Shown piece by piece: positions 10,422 through 18,554 of a DNA stretch of 64,000 nt. The notes beneath the pieces were generated by a model. That model worked only from the letters and a program-made list of their open reading frames with translations, made no database searches and was not told the origin of the DNA. A program made the translations under genes and the position numbers. Position 1 is the first letter of the stretch; each line of letters opens with the position of its first letter. Source of the DNA: Acuticoccus yangtzensis (GTDB lineage Bacteria; Pseudomonadota; Alphaproteobacteria; Rhizobiales; Amorphaceae); NCBI RefSeq assembly GCF_001927245.1, contig NZ_MJUX01000001.1, positions 1,116,001 through 1,180,000 on the forward strand, written 5' to 3'.

Positions 10422-11486
10422 TCAGTCCTCGGCGAGCTCGTTTTCGGGCATGAACAGGCGCACACGCTTCTGATATTGCTTGACCACCGCGTCAACGAGA
10501 TCGCGCTCCACGCCGGCATCCATGAATGCGCTCATGAAGCGTTTGCCGTTCTCGGCGATCTCGCGGCATTGGGCAGGATGCGCCTCGCACCAAGCGTAGA
10601 CGTCTTCCAGGTCTTCAAGGTCGCGCCGGACTTCGACATAGTGCACGCCCGGCCGCAACATGGATTCGCACGCCCAGGACTCGGCATGAATGCGCGGCAT
10701 GATGATGAGCGAGTTGGACGCCAGAATCCACTTCATGCCGGACGCGAGATCGTTGCCCTCCAGAACCAGAAGATACTTGGCGGCAAGCTGCTCCTTGTAG
10801 CTCAGCGTCGGCTTGATGCAGCGTTCCAGCGGACCGAAGTCGTCCTTCAAGCCCACCTTGTCGACCTGGACGATGCGCGAGAAGCCAAAATCGAACCCCG
10901 GATTCTGCGCGAACCGGTCCCAATGCTGATAAATGTAGTAGCGGCTGCCGAAGGGCGGGTGCCAGAAGACCCCCGTCGTCGCCCCGCGCCAGACGACGAC
11001 GGAGGCCTTCTCCTCGAACGGGATGTCGTTATCCGCCACCTCGGCCAGCGGCTCGAAATGGCGCTCGGCGTTCAGCGGCAGGAGGACGGACAGGCCCGGA
11101 TCGTCGATCCGCCGCGCCTTGTGGAAGGTCGGCGAAGTGTTGGGCGTCAAATCGTCTCCGATGACGAGCTGGAACCGGCGCATGATGCCGACCCGCTGGT
11201 GCGCCTCCAGCACGGGATCGAAATAGCGCTTGCGCAACTGGGTGATGATCGCCGGGTTGCGCCCGCTCAGTCCCTTCTTGTCCATGTAGGCTTGCGAGCG
11301 GCGCACCGCGACCTCGAACGAGCGCTTGGGGTGGCCGAGGAAGGCCTCCTCAGGGGTGACCGGATAGCGCCGGAAGCCCTTGCCCTCACGTCCCAGCGGA
11401 AGCGGCGCAAGGTAGAGATCGAGGCGTTGATCCGCCGTCGGAGCAAGAACGTCGCCGACGGCGTCGCTGGGAATCATCACAATCAC
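10422..11486 (-). CDS. Glycosyltransferase family 90 (CAP10/KDEL-like), probable LPS- or glycan-modifying enzyme
   Basis: The 354-residue cytosolic protein matches GT90, a family of xylosyl- and glucosyltransferases acting on surface glycans. Diagnostic segments are VVVWRGATTGVF, SYKEQLAAKYLLVLEGND and ASGMKWILASNSLIIMP, followed by ESWACESMLRPGVHYVEVRRDLEDLE. The acceptor cannot be told; bacterial relatives are often annotated as lipopolysaccharide-modifying. It starts 21 bp after trpF and ends 150 bp before trpB on the same strand, so it is inserted inside the trp operon. An alternative start four codons in (ATG) is possible. Confidence 0.85.
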   Translation of the reverse strand: MIVMIPSDAVGDVLAPTADQRLDLYLAPLPLGREGKGFRRYPVTPEEAFLGHPKRSFEVAVRRSQAYMDKKGLSGRNPAIITQLRKRYFDPVLEAHQRVGIMRRFQLVIGDDLTPNTSPTFHKARRIDDPGLSVLLPLNAERHFEPLAEVADNDIPFEEKASVVVWRGATTGVFWHPPFGSRYYIYQHWDRFAQNPGFDFGFSRIVQVDKVGLKDDFGPLERCIKPTLSYKEQLAAKYLLVLEGNDLASGMKWILASNSLIIMPRIHAESWACESMLRPGVHYVEVRRDLEDLEDVYAWCEAHPAQCREIAENGKRFMSAFMDAGVERDLVDAVVKQYQKRVRLFMPENELAED

Positions 11487-11507
11487 GCTCGCTATCGTCG
11501 GTCGCGG

Positions 11508-12194
11508 TCAGCCGGCAGCTTGGCGAACTGCCGCCGCAAAGGCCAGCATCTTCGCCGGGTCCTTCACCCGCTCCACCTCTACGCCGGACGACACGTCGAC
11601 CGCGTAGGGGGCCAGTGCGCGCACCGCGGCGGCAACGGTCTCTGGGGTCAGGCCGCCGGACAGCATGAAGGGACGGTCCGCCGGCCAACCGTCCAGCAGC
11701 GACCAGTCGAAGGAGGCGCCGTGGCCGCCGGGCCGGTCGGCGCCTTTGGGCGGCTTGGCGTCCAGCACCAGGAGCGTCTCGGGATAGTCGTCGATCGCGG
11801 CGAGGTCGGCGGCGGAGGCGACGCCGAGCGCTTTCGCGACGGGCCGGTCATAGCGCGCCGCAAGCTCGGCCACACGCGCCGGGCTCTCCTTGCCGTGAAG
11901 CTGCAGGATGTCGGGCTCGGCGGCCGCAACCAGCGCATCCAGCGTGGCATCGTCCGCGTCGACGGTCAGCGTCACCAGGGTGACGCGGCCGCGCGCATGG
12001 TCGGCGATCGCCCGCGCCGCATCAAGCGCGAGATGGCGGGGGCTGGGCGCGAAGTGGACGAGGCCGATCATGTCGGCCCCGGCGGCGATGGCGGCATCGG
12101 CGAGGTCCGGCCGGGTGATGCCGCAGATCTTGATGAGCGGCCAGGCGGCGGGCGCCGGCCACCGCGCATCGAGCCGCGCCGCCGGTCCGGTCAC
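11508..12194 (-). CDS. trpF: Phosphoribosylanthranilate isomerase
   Basis: Amadori isomerase of tryptophan synthesis. The 228-residue TIM barrel has KICGITRPDLADAAIAAGADMIGLVHFAPSP split over its first strands (catalytic Cys in KICGI), the catalytic aspartate in LVLDAKPPKGAD, and the phosphate-binding LSGGLTPETV and VDVSSGVE. The start is a GTG overlapping the fabI stop as GTGA. An N-terminal extension of about 18 residues precedes the conserved core, so a later start is possible but would lose the coupling to fabI. Confidence 0.94.
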   Translation of the reverse strand: MTGPAARLDARWPAPAAWPLIKICGITRPDLADAAIAAGADMIGLVHFAPSPRHLALDAARAIADHARGRVTLVTLTVDADDATLDALVAAAEPDILQLHGKESPARVAELAARYDRPVAKALGVASAADLAAIDDYPETLLVLDAKPPKGADRPGGHGASFDWSLLDGWPADRPFMLSGGLTPETVAAAVRALAPYAVDVSSGVEVERVKDPAKMLAFAAAVRQAAG

Positions 12195-13051
12195 TGACCC
12201 TCGGCGAGGATGTCGGGCGCCTCGGCCTCGACCTTCTCTTCGATGATCTCGCGCCGCTCCTCGGCCCGCAATTCGTCGAGCTTGGGCATCGACATGATGT
12301 TGTAGCCGGAATCGACGTAGTGGATCTCGCCCGTGACGCCCGACGAATAGTCGGACAGCAGGTAGGACGAGGTCTTGCCGATCTCGTCGATCGTCACCGT
12401 GCGCTCCAGCGGGGAGTGCTTGCGCTGATAGTTGAACATCAGCCGCGCATCGGTCACGCCGGCGCCGGCCAGTGTGCGCACCGGCCCAGCAGACACGGCG
12501 TTGACGCGGATGTTCCGGCCGCCGAAGTCCGCCGCGAGGTAGCGCACGGAGGATTCCAGCGCCGCCTTGGCCACACCCATGACGTTATAATTCGGCATCA
12601 CCTTCACCGACCCGCCATAGGTGAGGGTCAGCATGGAGCCGCCATTCGTCATCAGCGCGGCGGCGCGCTTGGCCGCCTCGGTGAAGGAGAAGCACGAAAT
12701 CACCATCGTGCGGGTGAAGTTCTCCCGCGTGGTGTCGGCATAGAGGCCCTTCAGCTCGTTCTTGTCCGAAAAGGCGACGGCGTGAACGAAGAAGTCGATC
12801 GAGCCCCAGACCTCGGCGGCGCGGGCAAAGGTGCGGTCGACGGAGGCGAGATCCTCCACGTCGCACTGCTCCAGGAAGGCGGCGTTGACCTTTTCGGCCA
12901 GCGGACGCACGCGGCGCCCGAACTGGTCGTTCTGGTAGGTCAGGCCGATTTCCGCGCCTTCGTTCGCCAGCGTCTGGGCGATGCCCCAGGCGATGGAATG
13001 GTTGTTCGCGACGCCCATCACGACGCCGCGTTTGCCGGCCATCAGGCCCAT
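12191..13051 (-). CDS. fabI: Enoyl-[acyl-carrier-protein] reductase (NADH)
   Basis: Catalyses the last reduction of each fatty acid elongation cycle. It is a short-chain dehydrogenase with the FabI-type cofactor motif KRGVVMGVANNHSIAWG, and Tyr and Lys of the active site in YNVMGVAKAALESS. I chose the ATG at 13051 (MGLMAGKRG) because it fits family N termini and has GGGTGAG just upstream; an ATG 15 bp earlier would overlap fabB. The length is then 286 residues, with a Glu-rich tail of about 20 residues. It overlaps trpF, which joins the fab and trp genes into one unit. Confidence 0.95.
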   Translation of the reverse strand: MGLMAGKRGVVMGVANNHSIAWGIAQTLANEGAEIGLTYQNDQFGRRVRPLAEKVNAAFLEQCDVEDLASVDRTFARAAEVWGSIDFFVHAVAFSDKNELKGLYADTTRENFTRTMVISCFSFTEAAKRAAALMTNGGSMLTLTYGGSVKVMPNYNVMGVAKAALESSVRYLAADFGGRNIRVNAVSAGPVRTLAGAGVTDARLMFNYQRKHSPLERTVTIDEIGKTSSYLLSDYSSGVTGEIHYVDSGYNIMSMPKLDELRAEERREIIEEKVEAEAPDILAEGQ

Positions 13052-13055
13052 AGGC

Positions 13056-14276
13056 TCACCCGTCATAACGCGACATCACCAGAACGGCGTTGGTGCCGCC
13101 GAACCCGAATCCATTGGACAGGACAGTGTTCAGCTCCACGTTGTCACGCCGCTCGGTGACGATGGGGACCCCTTCGAAGGCGGGGTCGAGGTCCTCGATG
13201 TGCGCCGATGCGGCGATGAAGCCGCCGCGCATCATGAGGAGCGAATAGATCGCCTCGTGGACGCCGGCCGCGCCCTGGGCATGGCCCGACAGCGACTTGG
13301 TGCCCGAAATCGGCGGGATATCCTTGCCGAAGACGCGGCGGATCGCCTCGACTTCGCGCAGATCGCCGATCGGCGTGGAGGTCGCGTGCGGGTTGATGTA
13401 GTCGATCTGACGGCCGCCGGACATGTCCCAGGCCATCTTCATCGCCCGCTCGCCGCCCTCGCCGGACGGGGCCACCATGTCGTCACCGTCCGACGTCGCG
13501 CCGTAGCCGACGATCTCGGCGATGATGTTGGCGCCGCGTGCCTTGGCGTGCTCCAGCTCTTCCAGCACGAGGACGCCCGCACCGCCGGCGATCACGAAGC
13601 CGTCGCGGTTCTTGTCGAACGGACGCGAGGCGACGGACGGCGTGTCGTTATATTTGGACGACATCGCGCCCATGGCGTCGAACAGCACGGAGAGCGTCCA
13701 GTCGAGCTCTTCGCAGCCGCCGGCGAAGACGATGTCCTGCTTGCCCCAGGCGATCTGCTCGGCCGCGTTGCCGATGCAGATGTTGGTGGTCGCGCAGGCC
13801 GCGGAGATCGAATAGTTGATCCCCTTGATCTTGAACGCGGTGGAGAGGGTCGCCGACGCGGTGGAGCTCATCGCCTTGGGCACGGCCAGCGGGCCGATCT
13901 TGCGCGGCCCCTTCGTGCGGGCGATGTCCGCCGCCTCGACGATGGTGCGTGTGGACGCGCCGCCCGACCCCATCACGATGCCGGTGCGCTCATGCGAGAT
14001 CTCGGACGGTTCCAGGCCCGCATCGCGGATCGCCTGGTCCATGGCGATGTGGTTCCAGGCCGTACCGCCGCCGTGGAAGCGCAGCTGCCTGCGGTCCAGA
14101 ACGTCGGCCGGGTCCACGGTGGGGGCTCCGTGCACGTGGCAGCGGAAACCGTGCTCGACATAGGAATCGGCCCGGACGATGCCGGACCGGCCTTCCTGCA
14201 ACGATGCGGTCACCTCTTGCGTCGATCCGCCAAGCGGCGAAACGATGCCCATTCCGGTGACGACGACGCGTCTCAT
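13056..14276 (-). CDS. fabB: 3-oxoacyl-[acyl-carrier-protein] synthase I
   Basis: Condensing enzyme for unsaturated fatty acid synthesis, acting after FabA. The 406-residue KAS protein carries the nucleophile Cys161 in SISAACATTNICIG and the two active-site histidines in NPHATSTPIGD and SLSGHAQGAAG, plus the C-terminal NGFGFGGTNAVLV loop. It begins 28 bp after fabA. FabB rather than FabF is supported by the fabA-fabB pairing and by the CATT motif after the cysteine. Confidence 0.96.
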   Translation of the reverse strand: MRRVVVTGMGIVSPLGGSTQEVTASLQEGRSGIVRADSYVEHGFRCHVHGAPTVDPADVLDRRQLRFHGGGTAWNHIAMDQAIRDAGLEPSEISHERTGIVMGSGGASTRTIVEAADIARTKGPRKIGPLAVPKAMSSTASATLSTAFKIKGINYSISAACATTNICIGNAAEQIAWGKQDIVFAGGCEELDWTLSVLFDAMGAMSSKYNDTPSVASRPFDKNRDGFVIAGGAGVLVLEELEHAKARGANIIAEIVGYGATSDGDDMVAPSGEGGERAMKMAWDMSGGRQIDYINPHATSTPIGDLREVEAIRRVFGKDIPPISGTKSLSGHAQGAAGVHEAIYSLLMMRGGFIAASAHIEDLDPAFEGVPIVTERRDNVELNTVLSNGFGFGGTNAVLVMSRYDG

Positions 14277-14304
14277 TGGTGCTCCTTCTGCGAGGCGCGC
14301 GCCG

Positions 14305-14835
14305 TTAGCTGGCGGCGGCCGCCTCGTCCTTGAACAGGCCGACCCTCAGGTCTTCGGCCTTGTAAATGGTCTCGCCGTCGGCCTTCAACCATCCGTCGCC
14401 GATGCCGAGCACCAGCTTGGACTTCATGACCCGCTTCAGATCCACGCCATATTCGATGTGCTTCACCTTCGGCGTCACCATGCCGGTGAACTTGATGCCG
14501 CCGGTGGAAATCGCGCGGCCGCGCCCTTCCCCGCCGATCCAGCCGAGGAAGAAGCCGAGCATCTGCCACAGCGCGTCGAGGCCGAGGCAGCCCGGCATCA
14601 CCGGATCACCCTTGAAGTGGCAGGCGAAGAACCAGAGGTCCTCGCGCACCTCGAGTTCGGCGCGGATCTCGCCCTTGCCGTTGGCTCCCCCTTCCGAGGA
14701 GATATGGCTGATCCGGTCGAACATCAGCATCGGCGGCAGCGGCAGTTGCGGATTGCCGGGGCCAAACAGCTCCCCGCGCCCGCACGCCAGCAAGTCCTCA
14801 TATTCGAACCGCGACCTTGTCATCGTCATCGCCAA
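14305..14835 (-). CDS. fabA: 3-hydroxydecanoyl-[ACP] dehydratase/isomerase
   Basis: Introduces the cis double bond at the C10 stage of fatty acid synthesis. The 176 residues contain the catalytic histidine in [22 protein letters not shown] (split here for description: the His in [11 protein letters not shown] and the Asp in GCLGLDALW) and the family C terminus LRVGLFKDE. The start [19 protein letters not shown] has close alternative ATGs at codons 3 and 5. It leads the fabA-fabB-fabI series and is divergent from irr, a typical rhizobial arrangement. Confidence 0.96.
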   Translation of the reverse strand: MAMTMTRSRFEYEDLLACGRGELFGPGNPQLPLPPMLMFDRISHISSEGGANGKGEIRAELEVREDLWFFACHFKGDPVMPGCLGLDALWQMLGFFLGWIGGEGRGRAISTGGIKFTGMVTPKVKHIEYGVDLKRVMKSKLVLGIGDGWLKADGETIYKAEDLRVGLFKDEAAAAS

Positions 14836-14974
14836 ACGCTCGTTCTCCCGATCGGCCGCAAGCCCTTCACGTAAGGTGCGCGTGCCCAGGCTGCAAACCG
14901 TCTCCGGTCATGCACTCATCAACGGTGCCCGATATCGCCACAACGCCGGTTCTGGCAAGCGTCTCGGCCCAAGT

Positions 14975-14997
14975 CGTTCCATTGATCTCATGGAACG
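14975..14997. promoter_or_regulatory. 8-bp perfect inverted repeat between divergent fabA and irr
   Basis: CGTTCCAT and ATGGAACG are separated by 7 bp, in the 236-bp divergent promoter region. The geometry suits a dimeric regulator. It does not match the Irr-box consensus I recall (TTTAGAA-N3-TTCTAAA), so autoregulation by Irr is not implied. Confidence 0.45.
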
Positions 14998-15071
14998 GAC
15001 CGGTTATATCCTCGGTGCCGGGGTCAACTTCACTCGGACACACGGATCATTTTGGGTTTTGGGACGAGGCG

Positions 15072-15530
15072 ATGGCAGTTTTCTTCTCGCGTGAGACAAT
15101 GGATGGCGCGAAAGACGTGCGGGCCCCGCACGTGGACATCCGCGATCTGTTGAAAACCGCGGGGCTGCGGCCGACGCGCCAGCGCGTGGCCCTCGGTGAT
15201 CTGCTGTTCGCCCGCGGCCACCGGCACATCTCCGCCGAAGGCCTGCACGAAGAGGCGATCACCGCCCGCGTCCCGGTGTCGCTGGCGACCGTGTACAACA
15301 CGCTCCACCAGTTCACCGAGGTCGGCCTCCTGCGCGAAATCGCGGTCGACGGCACCAAGACCTATTTCGACACCAACACCGACGATCACCACCACTTCTT
15401 CGACGAGACGAACGGCGAAGTGACGGACATTCCGGGCGACGCGCTCAACCTGTCGCGCATCCCCGAGGCGCCGGAAGGCATGGAAATCGCCCGCGTCGAC
15501 GTGGTGGTCCGCATCCGCCCGCGCCCCTGA
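15072..15530 (+). CDS. irr: Iron response regulator Irr, Fur family
   Basis: Heme-responsive transcription factor that controls iron and heme genes when iron is scarce in rhizobia and relatives. The 152-residue protein has a winged-helix N domain with the Fur family pattern LRPTRQRVALGDLLF, ISAEGLHEEA and VSLATVYNTLHQFTEVGLL, and a C domain with YFDTNTDDHHHFFDETNGEV, where the three consecutive histidines mark Irr. The CxxC zinc motifs of true Fur are absent, again fitting Irr. An N-terminal Cys-Pro heme-regulatory motif is not visible. The start at MAVFFSRET is preceded by GGACGAGG. Confidence 0.93.
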   Translation: MAVFFSRETMDGAKDVRAPHVDIRDLLKTAGLRPTRQRVALGDLLFARGHRHISAEGLHEEAITARVPVSLATVYNTLHQFTEVGLLREIAVDGTKTYFDTNTDDHHHFFDETNGEVTDIPGDALNLSRIPEAPEGMEIARVDVVVRIRPRP

Positions 15531-15548
15531 GACGCGCAGAACCGAACG

Positions 15549-15585
15549 AAAAAAGCCCTGGCGCGTCGCGCCGGGGCTTTTTTTG
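15549..15585. terminator. Bidirectional terminator between irr and thpR
   Basis: A GC-rich hairpin around GGCGCG-TCG-CGCC is flanked by A6 on the left and T7 on the right, so it can end transcripts from both convergent genes. It lies 18 bp after the irr stop and directly abuts the thpR stop. Confidence 0.82.
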
Positions 15586-15587
15586 CG

Positions 15588-16139
15588 TCAGGCGGCGCGC
15601 GCCAGGTTCAGCGGATAGACGTCTTCCGTCACATAAGGCCCGCCGCCGACCGAGGCGCGGGACGACAGCAGCGCGAACTCCTCCGCCACGAAGGGCGGCG
15701 CGCAGAAGGCGCCGCGGACCGTGAGCCAATCCGCCACCTCGCGCGATGTGGCGCCCTTGCAGCGCGCAATCGTCACATGCGGGGTGAAGCGGCGCGCCTC
15801 CGCCGGCAGCCCCATCCGCTGCAGGGCCCGCTCCTGGTCGGCCTGAAGCTCCATCAGCTCCGGCGTCGGCTCCACCCTGGCCCACACCGAGTGCGGCTGC
15901 TTCTTGTTGCCGAAGGAGCCGAGCCCGCTGATCGTCACCGGCACGGGCGCGCGGCGGATCCGCGACAATGTGTGCGCCACCTCGTCGGCGACCCTCTCGT
16001 CCACATCGCCGATGAAGCGCAGGGTCACGTGATAATTTTCGGGGTCGATGAAGCGCGCATTGCGCAGACCGCCTCTGAGGCCGGTCATCCACATGCGAAC
16101 ATCCTCGGGAAGCGTGAGAGCGGTGAATAGGCGCGGCAT
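15588..16139 (-). CDS. thpR: RNA 2',3'-cyclic phosphodiesterase (2H family)
   Basis: 2H phosphoesterase that opens 2',3'-cyclic phosphates on RNA ends. The 183-residue chain begins at MPRLFTALTLPEDVR and carries the two signature H-x-T motifs, HVTLRFIGDV (about residue 44) and HVTIARCKG (about residue 128), which build the active site. Length and motif spacing fit the ThpR/LigT family. The physiological substrate is usually unknown. It is monocistronic and convergent with irr. Confidence 0.92.
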   Translation of the reverse strand: MPRLFTALTLPEDVRMWMTGLRGGLRNARFIDPENYHVTLRFIGDVDERVADEVAHTLSRIRRAPVPVTISGLGSFGNKKQPHSVWARVEPTPELMELQADQERALQRMGLPAEARRFTPHVTIARCKGATSREVADWLTVRGAFCAPPFVAEEFALLSSRASVGGGPYVTEDVYPLNLARAA

Positions 16140-16319
16140 GGCATCCTCCGTTCGGCGGTCCCGGCGGCGGTGCATCTCGCACCGCCGTTGCCGTCAGTCT
16201 CATCGACTCGGCGGAAGATTGGCAAGGTCCGCCGCCGCTTCTCAACGGCGCGCCGCCACACGGCTGGCCGCGCCCGGCACCGGCGTGTAGCCTCGCCCCC
16301 GTTCAGAAATGGGATGCTT

Positions 16320-16667
16320 ATGGCCGGACGCCTCACCACCCACGTGCTCGACACCATGTTCGGCGCCCCGGCGGGCGGCGTCTCCGTCACCCTGTGCGAC
16401 CAGGACGGCAACGCTATCGCCTCCGCCACCACCAACGCCGACGGCCGCCTCGACGCGCCGATCCTGGAGGGCGAGGCATTCCAACCCGGCCGTTATGCGC
16501 TGGAATTCGGCGCGGGCGACTACTTCCGCCGCATGGGCGTGGAGCTGCCGAGCCCAGCTTTTCTGGAGGTGGTGGTCATCGCCTTCGGGATCTCGGAGAC
16601 GGACACGCACTACCACGTGCCGCTTCTGATCTCGCCCTACGCCTACTCGACCTACAAGGGGTCCTGA
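16320..16667 (+). CDS. uraH: 5-hydroxyisourate hydrolase (transthyretin-like)
   Basis: Second step of uric acid breakdown, hydrolysing 5-hydroxyisourate. The 115-residue protein shows the family marks: N-terminal THVLDTMFGAPA (catalytic His), the central YALEFGAGDYF strand and the C-terminal THYHVPLLISPYAYSTYKGS, the Y-x-G-S end characteristic of these hydrolases. The ATG at 16320 follows GGGA; another in-frame ATG lies 6 bp upstream. No other purine degradation gene is nearby, so it stands alone. Confidence 0.95.
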   Translation: MAGRLTTHVLDTMFGAPAGGVSVTLCDQDGNAIASATTNADGRLDAPILEGEAFQPGRYALEFGAGDYFRRMGVELPSPAFLEVVVIAFGISETDTHYHVPLLISPYAYSTYKGS

Positions 16668-16700
16668 CGGGCAAGCCTCGGCCCAGCCCCGGCTGCTATG

Positions 16701-17420
16701 TCAGTGGGTGAGGCCGAGGTCGGCGAACACGAACGGCAGCGTCTGGTGGGCTTCCATCCCGGTCATCCCCGGCTTGATCGCGGGATGGTAGAGGATGTTC
16801 ATCAGCGCCTGGTCAAACTTGGTGAAGGTCGCGTGGCGCGACTGGTCGTTGAAGACGCTTTCGGTGAGGCTGTCGTCGTCGTTCATCGGCCCCAGCCCCT
16901 GGAGGACTTCTTCCACGAGGCAGCGTTGGAACAGAAAGTCGTCATCGGCGACGATCACGGCCGTGGAATGCTGGATCTTGCCGTTCACCGTCGTCACGCC
17001 GACGAGGCATTGCGCGTTCATCGCCAGCGCGTCCGCCTTCAATTCGGTCGAGACGACATCGCCGAAATTGTCCTGCCGCACCAGGATGACGCGAAAATTG
17101 GCCCGCGAACGGCGCTCGGTGACCACCGCCTTGAGGCCGGAAATGCGCCGCGGCAGGCGGTTCAGGAACGTCCGCGCCTCGATCTCGCGGCCGAGGCCGG
17201 AGCGGTCATCCACATAAAAACGCACCTCGTCGACGAAGCGCTTCACGCGGAAGGCGTCGGTATGGCCGCCATATTCCAGCCCAAACACCGTTTTGAAGAA
17301 CGCATCCTTCAACGCCGTGGAGTCCACGCCCTCGCCCGCCGAAGGCTGCGACCCGACCGTCACCACCATCGCCATCGCCGAGATGCATAGAAACGTTAAC
17401 AGTTTGTGCATGGAACCCAT
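16701..17420 (-). CDS. DUF2927 family secreted protein
   Basis: A 239-residue exported protein of the DUF2927 family, known mainly from alphaproteobacteria and without assigned function. An N-terminal signal peptide (KLLTFLCISAMAMVVTVG) is followed by a mature domain with LEYGG, the central QCLVGVTTVNGKI, and the conserved RCLVEEVLQGLGPMNDDDSL and MNILYHPAIKPGMTGMEA. Two cysteines of the mature part could form a disulfide in the periplasm. ATGs at 17420 and 17411 are both possible starts. It is divergent from tag. Confidence 0.8.
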   Translation of the reverse strand: MGSMHKLLTFLCISAMAMVVTVGSQPSAGEGVDSTALKDAFFKTVFGLEYGGHTDAFRVKRFVDEVRFYVDDRSGLGREIEARTFLNRLPRRISGLKAVVTERRSRANFRVILVRQDNFGDVVSTELKADALAMNAQCLVGVTTVNGKIQHSTAVIVADDDFLFQRCLVEEVLQGLGPMNDDDSLTESVFNDQSRHATFTKFDQALMNILYHPAIKPGMTGMEAHQTLPFVFADLGLTH

Positions 17421-17523
17421 CCGCGCCGTCGCCGTGATGGTGCTGCAACACCGGATAGGGCACAACCTTTTTGGTTAGCGAAAAGTTACTAAGGGTTAAT
17501 TCATCCCGGCATAGGTTGATCGC

Positions 17524-18153
17524 GTGACACTTGCGCCCGGCCTCATCGACCAACCGGATGGCCGCCCCCGCTGCTTCTGGCACGGCGGCCTGACCGATTA
17601 CGTCGCCTACCACGACGACGAATGGGGCCGCCCAGTCGCCGACGACACGCGCCTGTTCGAGAAGATCTGCCTCGAGGGTTTCCAGTCCGGCCTCTCCTGG
17701 CTCACCATCTTGAGGAAGCGCGAGAATTTCCGCGCCGCCTTCGCCGGGTTCGACATCCCCACCGTCGCCCGCTTCGGCGAGGCGGACGTGGCGCGGCTCC
17801 TCGGCGACGCCGGGATCGTGCGCCACCGCGGCAAGATCGAGGCGGCGATCAACAACGCCCGCTGCGCCGAGACGCTGCTGGAGCGCGAGGGATCGCTCGC
17901 CGCCTACATCTGGCGCCACGAGCCCGCCCCCGGCGCCGACGCGCTGACGTTGGAGACCCTGCGCGCCCGCACCATCCTGCCGGAAGCGGCCGCCCTGTCG
18001 AAGACGCTGCGCAAGGCCGGCTGGCGCTTCGTCGGCCCGACCACGGTGACGGCGATGTTCCAGGCCGCCGGCCTCGTCAACGACCACCTGGAAGGCTGCA
18101 TCTGCCGCGATGCAGTGACCGCCGCCAGAGCCGCGTTCACACGCCCGACCTAA
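17524..18153 (+). CDS. tag: DNA-3-methyladenine glycosylase I
   Basis: Base-excision repair enzyme that removes 3-methyladenine from alkylated DNA. The 209-residue protein begins at a GTG and has the Tag marks: CFWHGG...YVAYHDDEWGRPV, EGFQSGLSWLTILRKRENFR, and the C-terminal VGPTTVTAMFQAAGLVNDHLEGC. Zinc ligands of Tag (Cys near the N terminus, His and Cys at the C terminus) appear present: CFWH, NDH and EGCIC. It stands alone on the plus strand, 100 bp from the divergent DUF2927 gene. Confidence 0.95.
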   Translation: MTLAPGLIDQPDGRPRCFWHGGLTDYVAYHDDEWGRPVADDTRLFEKICLEGFQSGLSWLTILRKRENFRAAFAGFDIPTVARFGEADVARLLGDAGIVRHRGKIEAAINNARCAETLLEREGSLAAYIWRHEPAPGADALTLETLRARTILPEAAALSKTLRKAGWRFVGPTTVTAMFQAAGLVNDHLEGCICRDAVTAARAAFTRPT

Positions 18154-18554
18154 GCACCTCATAAGCGAAGCCTTTTCGCGATGCCTGCCGCCTCGCCGAG
18201 TTTAATCGCTAAACCACTGCCCCGCGGCGGGGCGCTCGCCGCATCCCCATGATTTCACCCGAATATCCGCCATATCCGCCGCCTTTCGCCCGCTTATGCC
18301 TGTCAACGGCAGCGGTCCCCGGCGCAACTTTTCGCATGCGGAGCGGCTTGACACATGGCAAAAGTTTATCTTCACTCAACTTCAGAGCCAAAAAGTTTAG
18401 TCCTTGCGCTGAACGCGTGAGGCGAAGGCTCGCACAGGTCCGCAGGCAGAGACTCATGAACCCCCGCGCCATAAGGGGGACTGATCGGCGGACGAAGGGA
18501 TGAAACGCACATCGGCTCGCCCGCGCGGCAGCCCGAAATGGAGGACCTGCGTCC
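18154..18554 (+). promoter_or_regulatory. Upstream region of the ABC/DHA-kinase operon with repeated AAAAGTT motifs
   Basis: This 400-bp region is more AT-rich than its surroundings near 18320-18410 and holds no gene. AAAAGTT occurs at 18360-18366 and 18391-18397, 31 bp apart (about three helical turns), and inverted as AACTTTT at 18326-18332. A TTGACA lies at 18348-18353 between them; the best -10 with normal spacing (TTCACT, 18371-18376) is poor. The arrangement suggests operator sites around a regulated promoter, possibly for the XRE-like regulator of the same operon. Confidence 0.4.

Noticed and set aside
9090-12197. A plus-strand open frame of over 1000 codons opposite trpB, GT90 and trpF
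   Set aside because: It is the antisense of well-recognised minus-strand genes; in high-GC DNA long antisense frames are common. Its translation is Arg/Gly/His-rich without any family motif.
14992-15020. EcfG-type promoter before irr (GGAAC followed by a CGGT)
   Set aside because: The -10 matches poorly and the GGAAC is part of the inverted repeat.
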